From positions 5,962,139-6,026,138 of the forward strand of contig OZ004596.1 in NCBI GenBank assembly GCA_963924555.1: a DNA stretch of 64,000 nt. The letters are read 5' to 3'. Of the stretch, positions 48,001-60,874 are shown piece after piece. Source of the stretch: Crambe crambe. Its lineage: Eukaryota > Porifera > Demospongiae > Poecilosclerida > Crambeidae. The position numbers were made by a program, and so were the translations under genes. The notes under the pieces are model-generated. The model ran no database searches and was not told where the DNA came from. It saw only the letters and a program-made list of their open reading frames with translations. The number at the start of each line of letters is the position of its first letter. Within the stretch, counting starts at the first letter, position 1.

Positions 48001-48872
48001 GTCCCTACGTGCTGCATGAGACACAAATGAATTATTATATTTGGAGGTTTCCTGTATTGTATGGATGGCACCATAATAGCTAAACTTCTTGCATGTCACA
48101 CCTGAACATTTCCTGTTCTTCCACTTATAGTGGTAGATCCTTCACTGGGAATGGACGATGGTGTCCCCGTGATGACAGCTGTTCGCATAATCAATTGGAG
48201 GTAAGCAATTCCCAACATCAACCATGCAAGAACTCACAGTACACACTGAATTCCATCCTCAAGACGGACTCCCTCACTTCCTCCACTTCAAGAACGAAGA
48301 AGCAGCTAAACAAACAGCTACCACTACTGGAACCACTGCGGTACAGAGCCTGGTAAAACCCACTATGCTCACACTCCACTGGCAGTGTGTAATTGGAAGA
48401 CATCCGTTCTAAAAGTGCATGAATGGATTATAGCTAAAGCTATAGGATGTGGAAGACTAATCAGCTTGTCTGTACTGAAAGTGCATAAATTGAGATAATA
48501 TGCAGCGGTAAGTCAGCAGGTGAACAAGCTAGCTAGCTAGCAAGCTAACTACTTACCTATTGTAACTCCATTTGTTATGCGTTCTCTGATGGTGATTCTG
48601 TCTAGACCTAGCCTGACCCATTCCCAGGCATATTCTTCTGGACTGCTCAAGACTGCACTTGCATCTACCTGGCAAGGCATGGAAAAGGTCGATTTATTGG
48701 TATTTGGCTGCAGAAAGACATTCTTGTGGATGTTACAGTTCAGTTGAGACACTGCACCATGCAGCAAAACCACAGCAAGCAAAACTGCAAATTCAATACT
48801 TCAGTTATGGCAGCATTTATTGTTGACTAACTCATGATGGTTACCTCTTTCTATACACAATACGGAGACCAT
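45079..48872 (-). CDS. Ig-domain receptor tyrosine kinase homologue with degenerate (NPG) kinase site
   Basis: Type I membrane receptor. A first exon (MVSVLCIER, start 48872) joins VLLAVVLLHGAVSQLNC, a signal peptide. The extracellular exons (48785-47750) have paired Cys and an Ig-type YYACVTT motif. The transmembrane segment GVIIGVVSLVIIVMLLIGVV (about 47450-47390) is followed by a KRRKE stop-transfer. The cytoplasmic kinase domain has beta3 Lys (VPVAVKRLKG), alphaC Glu (MNEAHMLKAF) and catalytic loop HRDLSTRNIL, then MAPECL, SDAWSYGILVYRTVTF and CWQFVATERPSF. The glycine loop is reduced (LLHKGTFKVVHHG), and DFG is replaced by NPG (VKIVNPG), removing the Mg-binding Asp. The C-terminal tail (45825-45079) is about 240 aa of Ser/Lys/Asp-rich sequence. 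It is probably a pseudokinase. Sponges have many lineage-specific receptor tyrosine kinases. Confidence 0.82.
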
Positions 48873-48992
48873 CTTGACTTCTTCCAATTTTGCAGAGTGG
48901 ATGCGATCCTTGAGGCCAGTCGGGGGTGGGGCTGGAATGTCATTAGCTCACGATAATGAGATTCATAAGGTTGGCGTAAACAAATCATAGCT

Positions 48993-49004
48993 GGGCATGC
49001 GCAC
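48993..49004. promoter_or_regulatory. NRF1-like site in divergent promoter
   Basis: GGGCATGCGCAC lies midway between the receptor homologue start (48872, minus) and the next gene start (49087, plus), a gap of 214 bp. Confidence 0.4.
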
Positions 49005-49086
49005 TATTTAGAATAGATTCTAGAATCGCCTGGAAGTCACAAGCTGAATCTAGAGATTTGGAGTGATGTGTAGTTAAAACTGGGAA

Positions 49087-50791
49087 ATGAGTGATCTATG
49101 CATTAGTAGCCAGGGAACGAAAGGAGAAGGCCAGATGGCTGCGCTAGTATACACCAGAGGACAAGCAACAGAGAGGTATAATCATAATTATCTATCATCC
49201 TGACTCTCCAACTCGCTTTCATTACAGATCTTTTCTACCTTCAAAGAGAAAGAATTCAGATCTTCACATGGAAGGGTAAGTATCCAAAGCTACGGGATTT
49301 TGTACCGTTATCTTTCCACTGTTCACCTGTGTTCTCCCCCAGCATACCTTAAGCATAGGGGCTCTCCATGATGCCTCCATGTACATCTTCCCTTTGATGT
49401 GGTCAATAGAATGCTGACCACAAATACCCTTTGATGTGTGAAACCACCCCTAGAGAACACTGATCCACTGTGTTAATAACCCTTTTGTGATGTCTTTATT
49501 AATGTGTGCAGAGTGACAACTCACCACACTTCAAAGCAATTCATCAGTGAGGAGTTAATGACTGCTCATTTGGAACAGCTGAGACTTCCACCCAGTGACA
49601 ATGTGAAGGAGACCAACCGATCAGAATTCAAATATCACATGACTGACTGGTCACCTGCTGGGGGTGGAGCTGGAAGCAACTTGGACGTGTCTAGATGTCA
49701 CGTGACTGGTTGGTCGTCGGCTGGGGGTGGAGCTGGAAACAACTTAGATGTGTCTAGATATCACATGACTGGCTGGTCACCTGTTGGGGGTGATTATTCA
49801 CCACAATTAAGCATCAGAACCGTGGCATCCTGTCCTCACTCATTAGAGTGCCAAGTCAGCAGAAAAAGGCATGCGGAATACACCCCAGAGGAATACTGTG
49901 ACACAGAGCAAGATTCAAGTGGTAGTCTTTCTAACTCTAATAAGAGAATGAGACTGGACAGAAGTACTGCAATTCCTAGTAGAAGATTAGAAAACTTTAA
50001 GAACGAGAACCGGGGTAGGTTTCTGGAAAGACAGAGACATGACAGTACTGCATTGCCATTGCTACTAACAGCTCAATCTTATGGGAGTAGCAATTCTGAC
50101 CTTTCTTCCATACCTGAGGACCAGGAGTTAGGTCAAGAACTATCATCTCCACCAAGTAGTCAAGGAAGATTTATTCGTGACAGTAAGGATATTTTTGACA
50201 TCAAAGAAGACTGGGGTGACTTTGCCAGTCCCTCTGACCCCACCCAATCCTCTCCACCATCCACAGCTACAGATGAAGGAAGCGTTGAACCTCACTCTGT
50301 ATGGATAGCTCCCGAACTTAAATCCATCACCTCACAGAGTAACTCCCTCCTCCCTACCTCTATCATCAAGGAAATGTAAGTCAGCCCTTTGGTGCATGAA
50401 ACCATGCAGTGCACTAATGTTGAGAAATTCTTTTGCAGCAGCTCTAGAGGGATGGAGTTGGTCCCGTGGGTGGCTCCTGATACTCTTCTCAAAGTACATG
50501 GAAGTGAAAATGTAAATTGCTTATGATAGGTCCACTGTTAAATTACTGGATTATTTCAGATGAAGGAAGGATGTGATCAAACCAGTGGAGAGTTGATCAC
50601 CATCAATTCCTCTCTCAAAGATACTTCACAATCACCTAAATCATTGTATGTTGGACTATCCTTAATTGTTATGTAATGTTGTTATGATGTAATGTTGTTA
50701 TTTTCTTTTCATATCAAGGATTTTCCAAGACAAATCTAATAGCAGATGCTCATGTGACTGCGATGAGACAATCATGGATTGCAGTTGTTAA
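49087..50791 (+). CDS. Uncharacterised repeat protein, weakly HCFC1R1-like at N-terminus
   Basis: Six exons (49087-49174, 49228-49275, 49512-50375, 50439-50511, 50560-50645, 50719-50791; first edges within 1 nt) give about 410 aa. Near the N-terminus SKRKNSD...SKQFISEELMTAHLEQLRL resembles human HCFC1R1 (a KRR...RKQFLSEENMATHF segment); I give this link low weight. Three tandem units of about 21 residues follow, each W-S-[PS]-[AV]-G-G: MTDWSPAGGGAGSNLDVSR, VTGWSSAGGGAGNNLDVSR, MTGWSPVGGDYS. The middle is Ser/Arg-rich and disordered (KRMRLDRSTAIPSRR could be a nuclear signal). The C-terminus has MELVPWVAPDTLLKVHGSEN and a Cys-rich end CSCDCDETIMDCSC. No enzymatic domain was recognised. Confidence 0.65.
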
Positions 50792-50878
50792 AAACACAAA
50801 TAATGTTTGAAGTTCAAGTTCTCCAAATATCTCAACAATTTTAACTAATAACAGTAATATAATAATATGAAGTCAAGT

Positions 50879-52651
50879 TTATAAATATCCACCTTGGTCT
50901 CCAAATTTCTCAACAATTTTGTTGTTAAACGGATTTCTTTTTGGGAGAGCCCCTTCGATCCCAGCAAGAATCTTGAACACAAGCTCAGCGGTGAAGGCTT
51001 GACCTGTCTGAGAAGGGTGGAATCCATCCACCGGTTCCACAAGTTCCCATGCCTCGTGCCCCATATTAACCCACATCCCAATGGCGGCAGGCAAAGGGGG
51101 ATCGATGTAGAACACTTTGAAATTCTTGAAGGTGGTGTTGGCCACCACATCTTTGAGTACAGCATTGAGCTGCATGGCTCTCTCTGTGGTTAGATTTCTC
51201 CATGTTTCATTGCTGTTCATCCACCCAAAACACGGTGAAATCTGAAGGCAGTTAAGATAATCGTACATCTGAGAGTAATTTACATCATCATGGAGGGAAC
51301 CTATTGGGTGTGTGCGATGGGCCAAGATCTCATATAATGCTCTGCCATCCACCAATCCCATGGTAATAACAATGGATCCTGGAGCAACATGTTGGTCCAC
51401 ATAGTTGAGGGTCTCCAGAGTGTGGGTACGGAAATCTTCTGGTTTGGTCATGTGTTGCATGTTTGGGTGGCCATCACACACATCATTGCCGATGAGAGCC
51501 AAAGTCAGAAACACTGGATTATCTTCCACACCACGTCTTGCAAAGGACTTGACAATCTCTTCAGCCATAGCACTGGATCTTGCTCCATTCACAGCAATGT
51601 TCTGATAGTCACGATGGTTGCAACGATTGAGTTCGTGAAGACGAAGATACAATGAGTCGACTTTTCCTGTGATTGTCAAATTTGACCAAGATGAGTTCAT
51701 GAATCCAGTGGTACTAGACATCATGGGCCAATCAAATTCATTCTCCAAAACAAGAAGAATGTCTTTGAATGCTTCTTTGCTCATCTCTTTGCTGGTTAGC
51801 CAAGCCGGAGGAATATGAAAGTGAGCGCCAGCACTGTCACCAAGGAGAATAGTTCCCATTTGTTGACTCTTGCTGCACCAGAGTGACTCATATGTCTCGC
51901 CACTGGTGGGGTCCACTCCTATAATACCATTGCAGTTGGTATCCACTGTAGAGTCATTGATAGTGTGACGTCCTGGATATATATCTCTGTCCTTGTCATT
52001 GCAGTCTTTGCCCCTCCAATAATAACCTCTCAGAGACCCAATTGTGGAGAAGTAGTCGCCATCAGTGTCTGTCAGGCTGAAGGGAATGTGATCATTAAAG
52101 ATATCACAAATAGGCTTGAAAATATCAATATCACAAAATTTAATGAAAACTGAGCTCCGAAAGAGATACTTCTTGCCCTCAGGGTAACCTCTGGTTGCAA
52201 ACAGTGAAGCAAATTTCTTTTGCACTTGAAATGCCCTAGAAAAGAGATCTTCCTTTGATTCATGTTTCGGTAAAGGAAAGAGGTGGCAGAATTCCCCAGT
52301 GTCATTTTTGCACAGACCTGTAGCATAGCAAACCATATCTGGTGTCTCTCCAGCCTCCAGCAGCTCAATAATCTCTGGAACAATCTCCACAATCACACCT
52401 TTGCAGGGCTTTTGCAAGTTATCAGGTAAAAACTCGCAGAATATTTCGAAGGCTCTGGCTATGGAAGAGTTGTGGATCTCTGCTAACTGTTCTGCAAGTC
52501 CAAACAGGACAGAGCAGGCAGCACATGCGGCGCCTCCATTAACGTCCTGAAGAAAGAAATCTTTCACCCAGCTCGTTTGCCCATGGAGGGGAGGACCTGG
52601 CGCTCCGGAAAGACAGGTCAGCAGTGCACAGAATACAAGAGATACCTTCAT
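50879..52651 (-). CDS. AOAH: Acyloxyacyl hydrolase (AOAH)
   Basis: In vertebrates AOAH removes secondary acyl chains from lipid A of LPS and so detoxifies it. Intronless, 590 aa (human about 575). It has a signal peptide (MKVSLVFCALLTCLSGAPG). A saposin-B domain at about 38-120 carries Cys pairs (AACAACSVLFGLAEQLAEIH, FEIFCEFLPDNLQKPC, VCYATGLC). A calcium-loop region contains TDTDGDYF and GKDCNDKDRDIYPGRH. The GDSL-type hydrolase has nucleophile Ser in GTILLGDSAGAHFHIPPAWL, Asn in LIGNDVCDGHP and a catalytic Asp-His in EPVDGFHPSQTGQAF. All key residues are present. It is likely secreted or lysosomal. In a filter-feeding sponge it could act on LPS of food or symbiotic bacteria (inference). 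Lack of introns is unusual beside intron-rich neighbours. Confidence 0.93.
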   Translation of the reverse strand: MKVSLVFCALLTCLSGAPGPPLHGQTSWVKDFFLQDVNGGAACAACSVLFGLAEQLAEIHNSSIARAFEIFCEFLPDNLQKPCKGVIVEIVPEIIELLEAGETPDMVCYATGLCKNDTGEFCHLFPLPKHESKEDLFSRAFQVQKKFASLFATRGYPEGKKYLFRSSVFIKFCDIDIFKPICDIFNDHIPFSLTDTDGDYFSTIGSLRGYYWRGKDCNDKDRDIYPGRHTINDSTVDTNCNGIIGVDPTSGETYESLWCSKSQQMGTILLGDSAGAHFHIPPAWLTSKEMSKEAFKDILLVLENEFDWPMMSSTTGFMNSSWSNLTITGKVDSLYLRLHELNRCNHRDYQNIAVNGARSSAMAEEIVKSFARRGVEDNPVFLTLALIGNDVCDGHPNMQHMTKPEDFRTHTLETLNYVDQHVAPGSIVITMGLVDGRALYEILAHRTHPIGSLHDDVNYSQMYDYLNCLQISPCFGWMNSNETWRNLTTERAMQLNAVLKDVVANTTFKNFKVFYIDPPLPAAIGMWVNMGHEAWELVEPVDGFHPSQTGQAFTAELVFKILAGIEGALPKRNPFNNKIVEKFGDQGGYL

Positions 52652-52707
52652 AGCTAATTCACCTCTACAAGAATAACTATGAATAATAATAGGATAGGTA
52701 ATCTAAC

Positions 52708-52735
52708 TAGGAGCCTGGGTACGAGGCTAACTAGG
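52708..52735. repeat. Short palindrome resembling transposon ends
   Basis: AGCCTGGGTACGAGGCTA reads as an imperfect hairpin. Its inverse, TAGCCTCGTACCC, matches the ends of the 600-bp element at 25605-26204 for its first nine bases. It is probably a solo end or foldback remnant in the AOAH / desaturase gap. Confidence 0.4.
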
Positions 52736-52842
52736 CTGTGAGAGACTGATGTTATGAGAATCTGCAACCAATAATAATAATGTATAAGATTTAAAAACAA
52801 ACTTGACATAAAATAAGTCCCCGATAGTGGCTGTAATAATCA

Positions 52843-55138
<2,296 letters not shown>

Positions 55139-55203
55139 CTTTCACTACAACAAAACTTCCCTCTTTATAATATATCGGTTGGAAACAACGACAGAAGAAA
55201 CGA

Positions 55204-55267
55204 ACCAACGTACCTATCACCTGATGAAGATACTAACCAACGTACCTATCACCTGATGAAGATACTC
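55204..55267. repeat. 32-bp direct tandem duplication
   Basis: ACCAACGTACCTATCACCTG plus 12 bp occurs twice back to back (55204 and 55236) just upstream of the desaturase ATG. It probably duplicates 5' UTR or promoter sequence. On the minus strand each unit contains CAGGTGATAGGTACG. Confidence 0.85.
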
Positions 55268-55269
55268 AC

Positions 55270-55731
55270 CTTGTTACATAATGCGGAAATTATACGGAGT
55301 TGACCTTTTAGCAACTCCACGTGGGCGGAGCCCCCTTTTTTCTTTAACAGCTTATTATCATATTCATCTCCACTGCCTAATTCTTCGATGTGGTATGGAA
55401 TACTGGAATGGATTGATCCAGCCACAAGAGTCTCAAGCTTCTTTTCTTTGTTGGTTTGGATGAAAATCGAGTGATGCATTAGTGCTAGTGTATCATCCTG
55501 GGAACTTTTTACTCTCCTGCAGGAATCTAGTCATTGTTCAGTAGGAGTTTCAAGAATTTTGTTGTAAGTGAAAGATGACTTTACCACCTGACGACAAAGT
55601 GATGACCTCTGGAAGTGCATGTCTGGCTGGATCGAGTTTAATATAGTATTGGTGGCAGCATTCCATTCCAATATTCCACTGTTCCTAATCCACTAAATCT
55701 AGATACCCGTAATATCATAATAAAATTAATT
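55270..55731. other. Gap with duplicated tail of the WD40 gene
   Basis: About 460 bp between the desaturase promoter and the WD40 gene stop. At about 55345-55390 (minus) a segment encoding EELGSGDEYDNKL repeats the extreme C-terminal coding sequence of the WD40 protein (EELGSGDEYYDNELSMI at 55732-55785). It is in a frame that could serve as a relic or alternative last exon. The rest holds nothing recognised. Confidence 0.5.
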
Positions 55732-57628
55732 TTAAATCATGCTTAGCTCATTATCATAATATTCATCTCCACTGCCTAATTCTTCTGAGAAACTCTGTTC
55801 CCGAGAAGGAATCTGACTGCTGTCTAATTGCTGGTGTCTGGATTGGAAATCTTTTGTTGGGAGACTACTGTTGAGGAAATCAGGTGATTGGAGGGAGTAA
55901 TATTGCAGCAGTGACTCTGAGTCCGAGTCATCTTGTTCATACTGATCTTCATTGGACCCAACACTGTCATCTTTTCTCCTCCTTTCACCTTCGAAGAGTT
56001 TTCTACGCTCTTTGATCATCTCCGGAGCATCTTCAGGCAACAAAGAGAGACGAGGGTTTGGGGTCATGTGTCTAACTTCTTCCACTGAGGTCTTCTTGGA
56101 GATTTGTGAATACTTATTCACTTTTTGTGTTATGTCAATGAGAGAGTTCAACTTTTGTTCTTCTTCTTCAGTGATCTCGTCTTCTGATTCACTACTACTC
56201 ATCTGGTCTTCCATTGTTGAATCCCTTAATGAAGAAGATAAATGAGCTATCATGGTTGGTAGATCAACCACCTTCTTCTCTGTGCGTTTCTGCCTTGATT
56301 CTCTAGCACTGATATCTTTTCTACGCACTCCAGAATGTTCTTTATTCCCTTCAAAGCTGCTCACTTGTTTGGTTTTGGAATCTTGAAGGCTCTCCGAACT
56401 AATCGAGCCTCCACTACCATCAAGAGCAGAAGAAAGATCTCCCTCAGAGGCAGAGATTTGAGAAGTTGCTTCTATCAGGTCATCGACAGAGTCTGACCTG
56501 TACGATTTATCAAGGATGACCTGACTGTTTCTCAATCTTGCTGAAAAGGAGTCATTATGAATTTGTGGCCGCAATGAGGGCACAGTTAGAGTTATCAAGA
56601 CAAGCAAACCATCTCTTCCTCCAGACACAAGAACGGATCCATCTGGAGATATACTCACAGTTTCAACCTCTTTTCCAAGATTGTGAGGTGAGATGGATAT
56701 GATTTCCGCCTTTTGTGTTGGTCTTGGATCAGAGAGGAGGATGGTATAGTCTCCGGCTGAGGCCAGAATGGGGAGGGCTGCATTAGTGTTAGGATTGAAT
56801 GTTAGAGATTTGACAGTGTCTGTGTGGCCATAGATGCTGTTGATCAAAGATCCAGTATTTGGTTCCCAAATGCAAATCTGTATATTGAACAGAAAGAGTG
56901 TAAAGTCAAGGACTATAGCTATATTTATAGCTAATATATAATACCTTTGTATCGGCTGATCCTGAGGCAATCATTCTACCATCTGGAGACCATTTAGCAC
57001 AGTAAACTGCATCACTGTGACCGGAATCCAACGTCTGACTTGCTTTTCCCTCTCTCAAGTCCCATATCCTCACAGTTCCATCTTCACTAGCACTACATAG
57101 AACTTTAGATGAAGTCGGATGGAAGTCAACGGACCACACCCCTTCAGTATGATCAGTGAAGGTATTGATGTGTGCTCCTAAGTTGGGATCCCATATACTA
57201 AGGGTTTTATCCCACGATGCAGTTGCCAGCAGAGAGCCTGATGTGGAGAAACAAGTGCTGGTGACCCAGCCAGTATGATTCGAGAGGGTGGCCACTTGCT
57301 TTCCATTCTCTGGATTCCATAACACAGCAGTGCGATCAGCAGAACCAGTACAAAGAAGCCGTCCATGTGGCTTCTGCCAGCTTAAGTTGATGATCGGCAC
57401 ACGATGCACACCTTTTAATGTGGTTGTCACTTCAAGATTGATTAAGTCCCAAATATGAACTTCTTTGTCCCATCCTGCTGTGGCCAGTCTAGTGCCATCA
57501 GGTTTGAAGTCCAAGCATGATATTTGCCACTTGTGAGCCTTAAGCTTGGCTAATTCTTCAGCTTGAACCTGCATTCTTCTATTTCTAGGGGGGTGGGGCT
57601 CGTTTATTGCACGTGCAGCTATTGCCAT
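55732..57628 (-). CDS. WD40-repeat protein with acidic Ser-rich C-terminus
   Basis: Two exons (57628-56945, 56877-55732) encode about 609 aa. Residues about 25-330 contain seven or so WD40 repeats: KAHKWQISCLDFKPDGTRLA, GWDKEVHIWDL, GSADRTAVLWNPENGK, ASWDKTLSIWDPNLG, SEDGTVRIWDLREGK, GSADTKICIWEPNTG, GGRDGLLVLITL. These form one propeller for protein docking. The C-terminal 250 residues are disordered: Ser/Glu-rich with SSSESEDEITEEEEQK and IKERRKLFEGERRRKDD, suggesting phosphorylation. I do not recognise the orthologue. It is 86 bp from and divergent to CCDC42, so co-expression in ciliated cells is possible. Confidence 0.82.
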
Positions 57629-57632
57629 GACA

Positions 57633-57640
57633 ACCGGAAG
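57633..57640. promoter_or_regulatory. ETS-type site in WD40 / CCDC42 divergent promoter
   Basis: ACCGGAAG, the core ETS/GABP motif, lies 5 bp from the WD40 gene start codon in an 86-bp divergent gap. Confidence 0.4.
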
Positions 57641-57714
57641 ACAATAAGAGAGTTAGTGTCAAATAAAGCACACCTTGCTGTAAATTTTGATCGACAGTAC
57701 TTTAGTGCATAAAA

Positions 57715-59140
57715 ATGGCAAGTAGATCACTTCCTCCTATGGAGGACTACTTCAAAACTACTTTCGAGGACAGACTTTTAGTGTAAGTCTCATTAGCTTG
57801 AAAGGAAGCAGCTGGAAGTTGACACTTTCCTTCTTGTACAGGAGAATGCCTGAAAAAGAATCAGACCACTTAACACCAGCTACCAGGTTGTTGGAGAAGA
57901 GGAGAGAGATGGCTGAAGTTGAGCAAGCCCTTTCTGTTCAGAAAGAAGTGAGAATTATGATGTTCCAATCCAATGGCCTGATGTTCACTGCAATCTCTGC
58001 ATGCAGGACTTTCATATGAAGATGGAAACCCTTCAGCAGAGAAGAGATGAACTGGAAAGAAAAGAACGACAATTGAAGGAATCTTTGCTCAAATTTGACA
58101 AATTTCTGAAAGTATGTATATAGCATATATAAGGTCTAGCTATGGTCCTCCATCATCCACAGGAAAATGATCTGAAACGAACTCGGGCCCTGAAGAAGAC
58201 TAAAGCTGAACAGGAACTGGGAAGACAGAAGGACAAAGAGATTGAACGACTGGTTTGTGAAATTGAGCAGCTGAAGAATGAAGTGACCCAACAGAAAACC
58301 ATTATTGGGAGTCACCAGGTATACAAGAAGTTTATGGATCGGGTTCTGGATCACACTGATGAAGTATGTTGCAAGTGATAAGTCTCTCGTTACATCTCGT
58401 AACAAAAATTTGGTATTTTACAGTTTGATGAACCTCGCGGTGTTATAGCTCGCTATGACACACTCCGTGGGACACAAGAGGTCAGATTTTAAAATTTGCT
58501 GTGGTCATGCATCAATATTAATCAATAGGATCTTCTTTCTACTGAGCACAATAACCAAGATATCATTGAAGAGGAGAGAGCTGGGCTTTTGAAATTCACA
58601 GAAGATAAGAATAATGAGATTATGGGGTACAACAATGAACTGGCTCGTCTGCAGACAAAATTAGATGAGGTGCAGGCCAGAGTCATGAAGTGGTGAGTCA
58701 CTTTACATTACATTACAGCCCTGCAGATTCTAACATTACTCTTAATGATTGTAACAGGGACAGTGAATGGACTAGGATTCAGACCACAGCAGCAAGAAAG
58801 ACGTTACTACTAGGACAGATCAAAATGGCCACCCATAACTTGTACGCTCTCATGTACAAGCACTTGCAGAGGAAGATTCCTCTTACCCATGAGGCAGAGG
58901 ATACTATGCTACAATTGGGAAAGGTATGTCGCATGGAATTCACTCACAACCCCATTATAAAACAGTGTGCCAAATTGGTCGGTTCAATACACTTATATGA
59001 CTTGTTTATTCCCTCTGAATTTGTTTTTGCAGCTGCAAGTGTTCATAAAAGACCTAACAGAGATCACCAATGAGATAAGACGCAATGAAAGCACAATAGC
59101 AAGCAGTACTACTTACTCAAAAAATTACCTAGTCCAGTAA
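57715..59140 (+). CDS. CCDC42: CCDC42/CFAP73-family ciliary coiled-coil protein
   Basis: Members are axonemal or sperm-flagellar coiled-coil proteins (DUF4200). About seven exons from the ATG at 57715 (MASRSLPPMEDYFKTTFEDR). Matches to remembered human CCDC42 include LLEKRREM, FHMKMETLQQRRDELERKER, LKFDKFLKENDLKRTRALKK, VIARYDTLRGTQEDL, EDKNNEIMGYNNELARLQTK and TTAARKTLLLGQIKMATHNL. It ends YSKNYLVQ at 59140. The protein is almost wholly coiled coil, about 310 aa as in human. CFAP73 is the alternative paralogue assignment. It is divergent from the WD40 gene and convergent with PPP4C. Confidence 0.85.
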
Positions 59141-59348
59141 TAATAATAATAATAATTATTATTATTATAATAGAAACTCACAATATTTTTCATTATACTG
59201 CACATCACAAGGTAATAATGATGCACAGCAGTACTAATACATGTATAGGAAGGTGACAGACATGGGCATGTGCAGTGCTGTGCTGTGAGAATGCATCAAA
59301 GTACAAGTTTTAATACTACATACGAATTTTTGGCGACACCAGCTGGGG

Positions 59349-60874
59349 TCATAAGAAATATTCTGGGATAGGTTTTCTAGTGGGTTCACCTCGGACCTCC
59401 TGTATGGAGGGAAAATTATTAGGTACAGCCGTATAGCTAATAATTATATAAAGAGACTCACATTTGGTGCTGCTTCAAATATTGGATAGGTTTTCATGAG
59501 GTGTTCATCGAGTTCAAAAATTGCCGCAACATTTCCACATCTGTTGGATAGAATAATGACAATCTCAACTGGAGGCTACACTAAAAGGAGCTTAGTATTT
59601 CATTGTACCTGTAGCAGTAGTTAGGGGCAGACCATACTGTTAGAACCGTTTGATTGAAGTGCCATTTGTAACCCTCCATCACCAGCTGGTGTGCCCGACA
59701 CATCATTGAGATATTATTGACTCTCCTAAACTGCAAGACAGAGTGAGTTAGAATAGAAGATTTGTAGCATTATATGTACCTCGTCTACAATTTTGCCTCC
59801 AAAGAGAAAACCTGCTCCTCTTGGGCTAATGGCCCACCCCTCAATGTCTGTGCAGAGAGAAAGAGTGCATCAATGACTACCATCTCAAACTAGAAAAGAT
59901 GGAGTTTGTGTACCTTCGGGATCTGACCAGAGGAGGTCACACATTGGGCCATCATGAGGCACTTCTTGCTTGCGGTCAATGGCTCTAATTTGATCCAGCG
60001 TAATTATGGAAGGAGAAATACCTCCATGAACACAAAAAATCTGTAAGGGAGGAGATATAGCCATAATTAGAGGGGTTCTACTCAACTGTACCATATCATA
60101 CACACCTCTCCATCGACAATGGCCGACAAACTGAGGTAGTCAAATATTTCAGTGCAATATCTCCAAACATTCACTGAGCCATATTTTCGTTTGCACTCGT
60201 CATAAAATCCATACACCTGCAGAAGGTGATAACACTTGTAGATTCATGGTTGGTTCTGAAAAGTGTGGTACCAGTACCTGAGTGATCTGCCTGCTTTCAT
60301 GGTTACCTCTGATCAGTGCTATTCTGTCTGGGTATCTAACCTGTAAATATTATTATCAAGCAAAAAGATCTCTGTGATAAGGGGGCTGACCTTGAGAGCT
60401 AGTAAGAGGAGAAAGGTCTCTACACTGTAGAACCCTCGATCCACAAAATCTCCTAAGAAAAGGTAGTTTGTTTCGGGCACATCTCCACCCACTCTAAAGA
60501 GCTCCTTTAGGTCATAGTACTGTCCATGGATGTCTCCGCATATCTGAGAACAACACGTGATATCTCATGCAGTGGGAGGGGGGAAGGGAGGAGACACTTA
60601 CCGTAACTGGAGGGTCTATTCTTTGAACATTACTTTCTTCTATGAAAATTTCTCTGTAATTTAAAATCAATAGTATGAAGATCTGAATATATAAAATCTA
60701 CTATAGGTTTTAACCTTGCTTTTGCACATAATGCCTTAACCTCCTGTTCCTTGATGATTTCACAGCGACGAAGCTGCTCAATTTGTCTGAAAACAGGTTT
60801 TATAGTGTAGACATCTCTAAGCACTATGTAAATACCTCACATACTCACCTATCTAGGTCTGAGTAGTTTGTCAT
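59349..60874 (-). CDS. PPP4C: PPP4C, catalytic subunit of protein phosphatase 4
   Basis: A Ser/Thr phosphatase of the PP2A family acting in DNA repair, centrosome function and signalling. About ten exons, start at 60874 ([20 protein letters not shown]; human [20 protein letters not shown]). All metal-binding and catalytic motifs are present: [94 protein letters not shown] and [11 protein letters not shown]. The C-terminus is PIPEYFL, keeping the carboxymethylated terminal Leu. The text VEESNVQR/ETNYLF and EVPHDGP separate PP4 from PP2A and PP6. It diverges from paxillin. Confidence 0.94.
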
